Source: Paracentrotus lividus (lineage: Eukaryota; Echinodermata; Echinoidea; Camarodonta; Echinidae). From it: a DNA stretch of 64,000 bases. Shown here one piece after another: positions 40,168 through 53,700 of the stretch (positions are counted from its first letter, which is position 1; every line of letters starts with the position of its first letter). The stretch is taken from positions 27,270,588-27,334,587 of the forward strand of contig CALNVZ010003429.1 of assembly GCA_940671915.1 (NCBI GenBank), in the 5' to 3' direction. The translations under genes and the position numbers were made by a program. The notes under the pieces were generated by a model. That model was given only the letters and a program-made list of their open reading frames with translations. It was not told the DNA's origin and did not search any database.

Positions 40168-43100
40168 CTGAAAACATAAGTTTTAAAACAAGGTGATCAA
40201 CTGTGAGATTGCATTTCATATGAAATTTTGTACACTCCACTACATATCAAATGTTTTGATGTGAAATTGCAAATGCTGAAAAGCATGGTGAACGGAAAAA
40301 GAGCATCATCTATAAGATAGGATATTAAAGGTTCATTCCTCAAGTGACTTGTTTTACTTTGCCTGAAAACATATTAGAAACAAGATGATCAAATGTCATT
40401 TTGCATGTCAAATGAAATTTTGTAAACTTAACTTCATATTAAATGTAGGCCTATACATTTATGAAAAGAAACTTTCCAATGAAACATAACCACATTGTAT
40501 AAAATTTCAATTGAAAACTTAGAAATGTGGTAACTGAGAGATTTCTGGATTCTGGAATCATGCTCTAATAGTTAGGAAACTTTGTACTTATTATTCCCAG
40601 GCAGTTGTTAATAGTTTCAGTACCAAAAATTCTGATAAATTGAACACCTATTTTTTTTTTTTTAGATTGTGTCACAGATTTAAGCTATGGCTTTACTTGC
40701 AGCATAGTAGGCCTACACCTTTGTGAATATGGGCCAATAGGATTAAATACGAACATAGAGATAAAACTTGAACCTACCCCTTTCCACATTGATATTCCCA
40801 GACACCAAAAAGAGACATGATGATGACAACCACGAAGCAACCTCCAGCGTAGCAGGTGGATGACCAATCATACCCAACTTGGTTGACGAGAGCGCCACCT
40901 AGTGTTGGACCCATGAAACACCTGAAAGGAATGTGGTTTAAAGTGAAATTATTGTTGTGGTCATGATAATCGTGGAAGAAAGTGATTGGAAAAGGTTGAT
41001 GAGCTGCATGGTCGCGGAGACATCTTGGAGATGTCTCTGTGATGTCTCATGAGTCAGAATAAATCAAACATGTTTATTTCTAGGAGCTTTTTTTCAATAT
41101 GGAGATGTCTCTGCGATGGGAAATAATCTCCAATACATCTCCACAAAATAAGATACAACCTTTAGTTATGGTGCATCACATAGAACATAGAACAGAAATT
41201 TTTTTTTTTTCCGACAAATAATGAAATATTAGAATGTAAGTTGAAGGTAATGCAGTATGATGACCAAGAACTACTGCTCACTCTACAGTGCAGCCCAGAA
41301 AAAAGTATACCCATCTTTGACAGCCTTGTATAGAAAATACGTATTTATTTATTCATTAGTATATAGAGAAATTCGGTTTGGGTGATGTTTTGTCATGGTG
41401 GCAGCCATTGCTGGGGGCTTCCAATGTACTACGCATGCTCCTTGTGTGCACATGTATGCGAAACAAAGGAAAATGTACAAACGCACAGACATACACGTAC
41501 ATGGCACATGCGTAGTACACTGGGTAACCCCCAGCTATATGGCGGGCACATAGAGGGCTCACTTCCATGAAATGCTGCCCGAATTCGTCTATAGTTTGTT
41601 TTCATGTTACCGGTATTCGCCCCAGGGATAGCAAATTCACACCTGTGCTGTTTCTCTTATCTAAGTAATTAAAAATAAAAAAATTTATGAGGCTATAATT
41701 GGCCTACATCTGTGAAGCACAGTAGAGTTAACATACCCTAATGAAAATGCTCCATTAAAGAGTCCAGATACAATTGCTTGTGTTCCAAGATCTTCAGGTA
41801 ATCCATACCATCTGTAAAAAAAAAAATTTGAACAAAGATTAAATTGACCAAAAATCAATTTGGGGATAAAGGCAAGGGATCATTGGAAGTGATGCAGCAG
41901 ATTTTTTCATATAAATTTGAATAAATAGTGAAACTGACAAGAAGTATATAATATGAAAAAAAAAGAGAAAAATAATGGAATTCCACCGGGTTTCGAACGC
42001 AAGACCTTCTGATTACTTGACAGGTGCTCTACCAACTGAGCTATGGTAAGCCCTTATGTTGAGGTTGAATAAAACACACATTGTTAATTACAAAGAAAAA
42101 CATGATTACACTTACTTTACAGTTATCAGGAGATCAAGAAATGCTGGCATTATACCAATCCCTATAGATAAGCCAAGTAATGCAAGGGATAAGGAGACAA
42201 TCCATATCTGACTGTAAAGAAAAGATCAAAAGACATTTGACATGTATCATGTCCGCTACATTACCACTTGGTCTAAACCCACTTTGACTAATATCCATTT
42301 AGTCTCCTCCTTCATTAGTCTAATTCCATTTCGTCTACAACCAATTCGTCTAATTACCTTTTGGTCTAATTAGCATTTCACCTATTTACCATTTCATATA
42401 ATTTCCATTTTGTCTAGTGTCCAGTTATTCTATTTCTACTTGGTCTGTCACCACTTTGTCAATTCCAGTAACAAACTGGAAATGGACCAAGTATTCATTC
42501 AGGTATTGACAAAAATGCAATTTGGACCATTTGGCTTTGAAACAAATTGGCAATTAGACCAAAAAGTGATAATTAGACCAAAGGGGATCTAAGACCAAAT
42601 TGTAAGTAGACCACATGGGTTTAGCCCATGTGGTATTAGAAAAATAGAGAATTAAACCAACTGCTAGTAGGCCAAGTGGATATAAACCTAAAGGAAAGAG
42701 GACGAGTCGGCAGCAGACCAGCATCATGTGTTTGATTGAAAGTCATCTAGCTGCAGGCCTATATATCAGATCATTGTCAATTTAAGTATTTTGAAGCTAA
42801 ATTGCCGTATTTTAATTCTTGAAGCCTAACCGTAAAGTGAAAAACTACGAAACTGATCTCATTGTGCGCAGAAGTTTTTGTTCTTTTTGCTGATACAAAG
42901 TTGAGGGTCAAAAGTTCTAAATGCTCCAAATTCTATTGTCTGAAACAAAGGTGAACGGAAATTCTTTTACCCCCTTTGGGGCCCGGCAGCTGCTGAGCAG
43001 TGCCTGATTGACGTTGCTCTATCCCCATCCTCTATCAATTTATTGAGTCAAACCATATAATCTGGAATATTGAATGCGTTAAATGCAGAATGCAACTTTA

Positions 43101-44669
43101 AGTCTTTGTCAACTATTTTTGTAACAGGCTCCTGGATAAATTGACTGCGCGAGCACTTTACCTTGGGAGATTGAGAAGAGGGCTTGGTCCAATCAACATG
43201 AATGAAACACCTGCAACCCAGAATCCAAGAACCATCATGATACGGGTTACTTTCTGCAAAATCGCAATCATAAATCATAAATCGTAAATTTTTTAGAAAA
43301 ACTATTTTTCATACAGACTTACATTGCACACTACATGTAACTTAATGCAAATTTCTGTGGTGATCGTGCGATTGGAAGGTACAATCTCAGACCCCCCCCC
43401 CCCCCCCCCCCCCCCATCTTGCAGCACAAAATGACCCATTCTAATTACACGTAGGGTTAAGTGGAATCCCTTGTTGTGTTGATGTTTTTTGGCTTTCTCA
43501 TGGTAACCAGTCAAACGTTTGACTTTTTTTCACCAACATTTTCTTTTATCATCATTATTATTTTTTTTCTTTTTATTTTCATCTTTTTCCCTTTAATTTG
43601 GTTATTTTTATTCTTTTTTAATTTAATTTTTTTTAAATTCTTCTCCATCACTTACCTTTTTATCAGCAATGTATCCCCAGAGAGGTGCAAAGAGTCCATA
43701 CGTACCACCCATGAGTAGGAATAAATAGCCTACTACAGAGGGTTGTACACTAAATGGAGGCTGAAACAAACAACAGTAAAATATACTGAAAACACAAATG
43801 TGTAGAGTAATTATAAGTGAGTAAACGAAAGACTATTTAGAATGTAATTTGAGATAGAATGAATGTCTATGCGATAACATACTTTAAAATGGGATCTTAA
43901 AATTATAATATACATAATATCTGATATCAAAATTCAGGGTCCTGCCAAATTAGCTTTTTTCTTCAAGAAAACAACTACTGTATATAAGGCATAAAGGCAC
44001 AGATAGGGAAAATAGATTTGTATATAACTTTCTGATATAAGTTTGCATTAGTCCAATCTATGAAATGATCATATTGCTTGTTTTATAGTTTTAATCTAAA
44101 ACAGGCCTACATTGCGTACATAATTGATATCATTCGATCCAGAAATGACAAAATTCACCTTTGTCAAGTAGTTTTGTGTTCAAATTCCTATGGGAAAATC
44201 TTAAACCACAAAATTCATTGTTTTCTAGATGTTTTCAAAAGGGCTACAAAACAACAACAAAAGAGACTGAGATAAAAGGGACTTTCTTATCCTGAATTGG
44301 ATGCAGTTAATTGGGTGTAGGAATGAAGACCTGTGGGTCATGGTCATTTAGGGTGCTATCTCACTTCGCGGAGACGTCTCCGCGACAGAATAGAAATTTC
44401 ATCTCAGCGACGGATAAATAGTATTAGAGACGTCTCCGAGACGTCTTCGGGACAATTTATGAAACAAAATCCGTCTCCAAAATTCAGGAGATGTCTCGGA
44501 GACGTCTCAGAGACGTCTCTAATACTGTTTATCCGTCGCGGAGACGAAATTTCTATTCTGTCGAGGAGACGTCTCCGCGAAGTGAGATAGCACCCTTAGT
44601 TAACCTTTTCTAAACCCTGTAGTCATGTATATCCTGTTGTTATGTATTTTGTATTGTATATTCATGTAT

Positions 44670-44700
<31 letters not shown>

Positions 44701-47700
44701 TGCTGCAAAACAGTGAGTCCATTCACCCAGTCTATTTACCAAGACTTCTCAAACAGAGCAAGAAAAGAGAGAAAACACCTAGAAAAAGGCGAGTGATAGG
44801 TAGAGGGCTTGCTAATTGTACTTGAAGTGTTTAGCATACTGTTCATCTCTCCCTCACGATCATTCTCTCTATATTGACAGAATAAAGTATAACTTAATAC
44901 ATTAAGTAACCTTCTAGTGGCCATATCCTTTATACAACAACTCAACACAAGGTGGCGCTCTCAAACTGTAATACTTACCGAAGTGAGATGAAGAGATAAT
45001 GTTGGGTCGGAGAAACCTATGCAAGAACTACCCCATATAACAGCTAACAGTACAATCCACACTGCAGGGATCTTGAGTACAGCTACGATAGAGCCAGTCT
45101 TCTCTCTACTTGTAGGTGCTGTTAAAATAGGATCAGGGGGGCGTTTCATGAAAGGACTTGTCAGATGTATTATACAACAAACTGTTATAAGCTACTTAAA
45201 TGCTGGCATCTGATTGGCCGACAGCAAATTTGTCAGATAAAATGTCCGACAAGTCCTTTGATGAAATGCCCCCCAGGATGGTGTTTCACCAAGTTGTTCT
45301 TAAAGTTACGAAACGACTTTACGAACGACTGGAACATATTCTTGGGTGCTATATTATTACATTCCCAGTCATTTAGCACAAGAACTTATAACCAGTGGTT
45401 GTAAGGTTGTTTGTAAACTTACGAATGACTTGGTGAAGCACAGCCCTAGATGGCATTTCACCAAGTCGTTCTTAGTTACGAACAATCTTACCAATGACAG
45501 GTGATCAGTTCATGTGCTAAATGATTGAGAATATCATATGATTAGTATAAATTTGTAGCACCACAGAATATATTCCAGTCATTCGTAAAGTCATTCTTAA
45601 CTTTACAAATGACTTGATGAAACCCCACCCAGGATTGTGGAAATGATTTGAAATCATTCAAAGCACGTTCATCATGCAGATATAATAAACACTAAAATAG
45701 ATAGTCCATGCTGATTTAAAGTGAAATCATTCAAAGTACATGTATAGCATCGTTACAAAAGTGAGATATTAATCATGAAAACTAACAAAATGACCTGGAC
45801 AGTACCCAATGGCACATACATGTATTCTGACTGGGTATGAGTCGCAAGTTCGTGCAAAGTGATTGTGCGATCATTTTGTCTGATGCATCAGTCAACATCA
45901 GACAAAAGAATCGCACAAAAGCTTTGCACAAGCATAAACTCAGTGTTCGTTTCAGAATATGGGCCTATATATTTACAGGAAATACAACCTTGATGACAAT
46001 TACATTTGAAATAGATTTATAGAAGTTTGAAGAAAAACTAAATCAGATTTTAAAAAGAAAGCTTTCAAAAAAACAAAAAAAAAAGGAAAAAGGTAAGTGA
46101 TGACAATAACATTTGAAATAGATTTATAGAGGTTTGAAGAAAAAATAAATCAGATTTAAAAACGTAAGCTTTGGAATGGATAAGAACTGAAAAAATGAGC
46201 TCAAATGTACTTACGTAAGCTTGGTAGAATGAATATATCTACTATTGATACGGTCATAGCTATACATCCTAACACGATGAACGGGAGCTTGTAGCCACCT
46301 ATCTGTAGAGTCACAAAAGAAAAGGGAGGGAAAATGTTTTGAGAAATAAGTAATGAGAATGAAATGTAAAAACAACAAAAAGCATTAACATCATCATTTA
46401 AGTTTCATATCATACTACAATGTCGGCCCAATGTCTTTTATCTTTTTGAATCCTAATCCTCACAAGAGTTAAATTTTCATCAGATTCATTCTTCTTTCTC
46501 TCATTCAGATAAAAGGCTTTTCAAGGTTATCATACACAAGATGGGCTATATTACATTGTTTGAAAATTATTCAGATTCTCAAGTTTCTCAGGGATGGTTC
46601 TTACTAAATTACTTTCACATTGTACATATAAGTGACATAAACCACCAAAAAAGTTCCAACAGGGAGGATCCAGGAGACCGAGTGTCCACAAGCCTAAGGA
46701 TTTTTTCAATGGGGCGGAGGGTGCACAAGGCCATTTTTTCTCATATCAGATTTTCTTTCATTGGAAGTTTGTCTGCGTTAATGGAAAAGTTTCTGCTTCA
46801 CATAAATCAGCCTCATGCATCCTCGGCCTCTTGGGAAAAATCCTCGGCCTTGCGGGAAAATTCTGCGCCTTGTGGACCCTCGGCTTATTAGACCCTTGGT
46901 CTCCTAGGAAGACTCAGTTCCAACAGGTAAAAAAGTAAATTTTATTGGGTAGCTAGTACAATGTTCTACTTACCCCGTAAAGAAAACTCCCAAGGGGTGG
47001 TCCTAGTGCGAATCCAAGGCCCCCAAACATCTCCAACATACCCTGTAAACCAAATCAAAATAATGTTTGCTAAGGCGACTTCCCAAAAGATAAAGCCGTC
47101 GTCCCCTGCGTGAATACTGCACAGTGGGCTTGAATGCCTGATATACTGATCCACTATTATTCTTCTATTGACTTAATAGGAGGGGATCCAGTGTAAAACG
47201 CTGCTGTGCGGCTTTCACGCAGCAGGCCGCGGCTTTATCTTTTGGTAAGTCGCCTAATTACTGTCCTCTAGAAGAAAGTCTGAAGAAAAAAATTGCAGTT
47301 TTAGAAGACCTTTTACCATGACAGAAGTATGAGAACTGAAAAATTTTATACAATTGTTGTAAGGCCGTTGCTCGGTTAAAATGAAGTCTATGGCATTTTT
47401 ACCTAGTTTTGCACAGACCCTTACAGAAAATTTAGGCATGTGACTAGTTTGCGACTAGCATATGCGACAAGTGAGCATGCCACCTAGCGGCTAGCTGGCG
47501 ACTAGCATGCAGTTCACAAAATGTGTAAATTAGGAAGATTTCATCCAATTAATTGCCACCTTGCAAGCGTTCAAGTTAGCAACCATTTAGACCTGCACTG
47601 TAATATCTTAAGTTTTATAGCAAATAATTTCTTTATCTCCAAAGTTTGCAATAATCAAGCATTGAATAATAAGCGAATGGTACAACACTGAGAATATACA

Positions 47701-50700
47701 ACTGGTAAGGGTATAAATGTACATGTACAAAATGTACTCACACTCATTTGTGCAATATTATCTGGAAAGATTTGTGCACAGATAGCCATGCCTGCAGTGC
47801 CTGTTGCAGAAAACCCTAGAGCCTCCACAATACGTATGACAAAGCAGTACGTCAGGAAAACGGTCTTGTCTTCAATTTCATCCAAAAACCTGTCATTCAA
47901 AATAATAAAAAGTGGCAAAAGTTAGGAACATATTATTATAGGTCATTTTTAGATGCAATATACTGGCTGCTTTGAGAAGCCTTGTTGTTTGCATAGACTT
48001 GAGGGGACTCGCAATTTGAGGTAAACCTGGAGATTTCAAGTTTTAACACTTTTTCAGTGTAAAAAAATGGTACAGTCGGGGAAAAAATATTTAAGTATGA
48101 AATCTTCTTAAATGATGTATGAATGTGGTACCAACATAAAGCCAGAAGATTCTTCTTGCTGATGCATTTTGTTTTGTATAATTTGCTTTTGTAAAACAGA
48201 AGTTATGCTAAATTTTGTGCCGCGATGAGCTAATCGGAATTACACACATCTATTGTTCTGGAGCGCTGAATTCATGGCTATTGTGTGCAAAACCCATAGA
48301 AAAGCATGCGCAAAGTACATTTTTTCTTGATTATAGAAATCTGTTCATATCTCAAGATCTACAGCACCAAATGGGTTGAAAAAAATTGCAGAAGAAAGCC
48401 TGATTTTCCTACTTTATGCAGATATTAGACACTTTTAGAATATGATTAATTTTCATACTTTAAAAAAATGTTTTCCACTTGTACCATTTTATTTGACACA
48501 GACTGTATATCAGAAAAAAAATCATGCCATGAGCACAATCCAACTTTGAATTCAACACCAAGACTATGAAACACCACACCAACAAGGATTCAACACCTAG
48601 GGGGCGTTTCATGAAAGGACTGTTATAAGCTACTGAAATGCTTGCATCTGATTGGCTTTCCCTTGATGAAATGCCCCCCAGGTGGTGTCATTTTAACACC
48701 AAGGTTGTCAGTTTTTTTTTTCTCTCTCTCCTGTACTGGTGTTAAAAATTTAACACCCTTGTTTTTGCAGTGTTGAACTTAATTGATACTGTATTAATGC
48801 TCACCCAAACAGTAAATTGCAGCCTGCAGCCACAAAGCATCCACTCAGAAACATGAATTTACCACCAATGACGGGAAGCTATAGAAACAAAGGATGGAAT
48901 TAAAGTTAAAATTTAAATTTAATGTTTTAGAATGAAATAATTGAAATGGCAAGTACATAAAGATATTGCGTATCTTTGACTGAACTGGAATTGCTACATT
49001 AGAAGGAGATGGTCAGGTAGAATCACAGTTTGTTTTTTTTTCATGTTGAAGGCATAAATGTTTAATTTAATTTAATATGATATATGATTACATGTATGTC
49101 TAATGTAATTTGGTGGCCTCTTTTTATAAGCTCTGCTTTTTCTGGGGTCACCAAACCACACATGATTGTATTTTTTTTGTTTTTTTGTAGTTGTAAATAT
49201 GTTATCACTTTGTTTGTATTTTGTATGTTGTATTTTTGATGATGGTTAAACAATAAATGAAATGAAATGAAATGAAATACAGTTTGACTGTATATTACAC
49301 TTTGTACTATAGAGAATATTATGATGCTTTGTTATAGTTGATTAAATCCAAATACCTGGATGAGTTAAAGCATAGTACTATATCTATCAAGAAGTTGTTG
49401 TTGTTTTAATTTTTATGAAGCTGTCATTCATAATGTGAATATATGCCATGACGCCCGAGTTGCATATATTCATCTTTATCTTGTTAAAAGTAATTTTTTC
49501 TTTGTTCTACAACGCTACAAAGTCTCTTTATGTTTCTTGATGTTATTGAAGAAAATTCATTCCCTTGATTCTATTTCGAAAGGGAATATGATTTGAATAT
49601 CTGATTGTCACAACTAACGTCCTTGTATGGCAATCCCCATCCAGGTGTACATAAATATATATACCTTGTAGGATAAGGGTGTTACCTTCAAACAAAATCA
49701 AGTCAAATAAAAACTAATCAGTTTATTGAAACAAAATTCATATTATCTGATTATAGACTCCCCATCCAAGGGTAGGCCTACATGGGTTAGGGTTGAGGAT
49801 TCAAATCTCTGTAAGGAAAAGAAAATGTGCTTAACGAACTAATTGAAGTTGATAGAGAGAAATATGAATATGATATATAGGAAACAAATTAGAGATTCAT
49901 AACAGGTGAATTTTTAAAAATAACAATAGTGATTGAATAAATCAAAATTCATACTCACATATTTGCCCCAAACCGGCGAAGCAAAAAAATTGCAGAGAGA
50001 AAAAGCACCAAAGACAAGTCCGATCTGATCTGGAGTTACACCTTTCTTTGATGCCTAAAGAAGAAAAGAATTAATAATAATAATAATAATAGATTGTTTT
50101 TTATATAGCGCTGTATCCATTTGAAAACTGATCAATGCACTTCACAAAAAGATAGTCGAATAACTAATTGAATGATAACAAACTGTACATGTAATGTGAA
50201 TATGACCTAATTAACTAAAGAGGTGGGTATTAAAAAAGATAAGATTGATGTACCGGAGCGGAAATCAGCTGAAAGTCGATTCCAGATTACCGGTCCACTA
50301 CAAAAAAGAAAATTAAAAAAAAGTGATTGAAGAAAAAGAGAAAAACATGCCAGAGGCATTTTGTGACAATTATATGATTAAACAGTATACTACCCTTCCG
50401 GTTCATGTGTTGCAACATATACAGTTAAAATAAAAGCATTTTTTATTCTACATTCATACCCTGACTATATGACATGTATAAATGACTTTCAAATAAAAAA
50501 AAAAAGAAAAAAAATCAGTTGATTACTTTTTTTTGCAATGCAATGAAAAGTGTGTTAACTGCACACACAAGAAAAAGTGGGACAATTTTTACAAAGTTAC
50601 AGCCAAGGCATATTTCTATTGAATGCCTATATTTTTCTTCTTCTTGAGCCACATGTAGAGATTACTCATTGTAATTATTAACTTCTAGTTTCCCAATATC

Positions 50701-53700
50701 TACTTTGTTTGGTATTCTTATCTTTATGATGATACAAGATTTTATCTGTAACTTGTTAAAAATTATCAATAACTAGCAGTTAGATCTATACCCTGACCCT
50801 TGCAGTAGAGCACCTAGGATTTAAAAATGGGGGGGGGGGGGGGGGGGGAGGGTATTTTCTAATTTTAACATGGACAGACAATGAGTGGTTTTCCAATTAT
50901 GGAGGGCACATCCCCTCGCCTGGATCCGCCACTCGATCCCCTTGTACTATAGCCAAAGGTTATGTCAAACTTTCTGCGTGCAGGCCTTAAATTTCCTCTA
51001 TTTCAGGGCAAGGCCATTTTTTCATATGGCACTTTTCTTAAGTCAGTACGAATGCAAATTTTCAGAAAGGGCACCAAAATCCCAAAGACCAAACAGAGAA
51101 TTTTGAAAGGGCCACTAAGGCCAGTAAGGGGGGCTTCCAAGGCAATGGCCTCTGTGGCCTTCGATTAATTTAAGCCCTGTGCGTGACTTACCTCCCCACC
51201 CCCTCCCCCCCCCCCCACTCAGGGGGCAGGTCAACCATACACGTATGCTCTGTTCAGATTTTTTCAGTCGGGGAAGCCGTGTCAAAATTACCCCCTATTA
51301 GAGGCTTTTGGAGGAGAACCTACATCAAAATTACCCCCTATTACAGGCTTTAGGAGGGGGAGCCAGCAAAATTACCCTTTTCACAGGTTATTCGGGACCC
51401 TATTTCAGGATTTGTCCTCAAAGAATTGAAAACTACCCCTAACTGAAAACAAGTCAGGTGAAAAAATGCTAAAAGACCCGTATCTCAATGATATCTCGGG
51501 GATTTTTCCCCGACCTGAGCCCCTAAAATATACCCCTTTCCGGAGATATCGGGAACAAGCATACGTGTATGGTTGACCGCCTGCGTGGGGGGGGGGGGTG
51601 GGCCGGGCTTACCTCATATGGAAAAAATGGTGCTAGAATGGCAAAGGACAACGGTGAGGTCAAATACATGCATGCAATCCCGGCAAACGTTAGCTTCTGA
51701 TTTAACGTCAATGGCTTTGCTTTCTTTACTTCGCCATTGCTCTCGCTCAGGTGATTGGCTGCAGGCTTGATAGGGTCTTGTTGGATGTCAACAGGACTGC
51801 CTGGAATTGGATCAGATCCTGGATGATAATAATAATGATAATGATAATAATAAATAATAATAAACCTTACTTATATAGCACATATCACAAACATAAGAAA
51901 GTCCCTATGTCCCTATATTAATAATACTACTACTAATAATGAAAGTTACTTTATATAGCACATATAAGTAATAAACATAAGAAAGTCCCAATGTGCTTAA
52001 AAAGAAAAGATATGGCAGTATATTATAATAGAAAGTATGAAATACCATTAATATGATAATTACAAAGTTACAATATGATACAAACAAAATGTGGATAAGT
52101 TCAGTTACTAATTCATAAACAGGTAAGATTTCAACAGAGTCTTAAAGGACTCTGTGGAATTGGCGCTCTTCATATATGTAAGATCAATCAAAATATTCCA
52201 AAATTCAGCAGAAGCCATACTAAAAGAAAAGGTTCCATAGAAATGAGTGAAAATATTTGAGGTTACTATCAGTAATTTGTACTCTGAACTAAGATTTCTT
52301 GATGGGATATATTTTACAGTGAGGTCTAGTAGATAAGAAGGGGCTGTCCATGAAGATATTGATAAGTATTGCACCATACCACAAAACGATGCTTTTGTGG
52401 TATGGTGCAATACTTATCAATCATAAGGGCAATTCCATGAAAAATGAAACCCAAGGGTGAAAAAATGAAAATAGAGAAACAAATTTGTTTTAATCTGGAA
52501 AGTATTCAGGAAGGGTTATATCAACAAGATATAATAAAACAAATTGTTTCCCAAGTCGGAAAACATATTTTTTCAGCTGTTGAAAAAGGTCTTTTCTTCC
52601 AAAAAATTGCCATAAAATTCAGTGCGTTTGCATATATTTGTTCTCAAGTAAAATTCTTACTATAAAATGACTTTCAGGTGATTATTTTTATGTTATAATA
52701 AAGCTCAGGACCCATTTATAAATCATCCAACAGGATTTTGAAAGGAATGAAATATTTTCTGAAAAATAGCCTGTTCAAACTTTTTGATTTCTACCGGCGC
52801 TTGAAGTGTAATGTCCGTAACGTTTTAGATACATAAGTTTTTATAGCACCCTGTGTTTTGGTCCAATTTTGTTGCAAATTCAAATGCAAAGCTAAAATAT
52901 GTTATCTCACAACATATCAAGAGGTTTTTTTATAATTTTTCATAATTCATGAAAAAAAAAGCGTTACGGACATTACATCACCATTGCGTTACGGACATTA
53001 CACATTTGTAGCAAAGGTGAGAATGCATACGATTGCAGGATATTGTTTTGATTTTTATACTTCAATATGGAAATCTATCAATAAGTAGAATTGCTGGCCC
53101 TTATATAGTAACATTAGTTTGTGACATTACAGGTGATTTTGAACATTTTTTTAGTCAATTAATTAAAATCTGTAAACACTGCATGCATTCACTACAAGCT
53201 GTACTCAGAAGCAAAAATAGAGCAAGCTTGGTGGACACATTTAAAGTGACACTGGAGGACAAGAGGAGGATGGGGAAAAAGTGTAACCACATGCATACTT
53301 CTGTGACAATAGAGGTGGGCTATAAATGGGTCATGTTTCAGAACCAAGTTTGTGCTATCTTATTTTAAGCATCTCATTGTCCTGATTGATATGCCACCAA
53401 TTTTAAGAAAATCGGATAAAAATTGAGACAGTGCGGGCCAAAAAACGATTTTGAGGGGGCGTGGCCAAAAAATGCTGAGTCATCGTTTTCAAAATTTGAA
53501 AAGCTGTAATTCTTTTATTAAAAGGGCTATAAAGATGATTCTTGTGTCTATTTATATGTATTTCAGCTTGATAATCCAATAACAGTGTCCAAATTGCAAG
53601 CAGGGGTGAACAAAGTACTGAAAGGGGGAATTATAGTTTTAACCCTTCAATTACCGTTAGGGTCTCTGAGGGCACCCCTAGACAAATTGTGTTGCTCAAT

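Noticed and set aside
41978..42052. Possible tRNA gene
   Set aside because: A and B boxes are present, but the anticodon stem has mismatches and position 33 is not T; a SINE or relic fits better.
46541..46891. 116-codon plus-strand open frame in transporter intron 6
   Set aside because: No recognisable motif, no splice partners, antisense to an intron.
53033..53368. 111-codon open frame in the foldback element
   Set aside because: No transposase or other domain; partly inside the inverted arm, and the other arm does not keep the frame.
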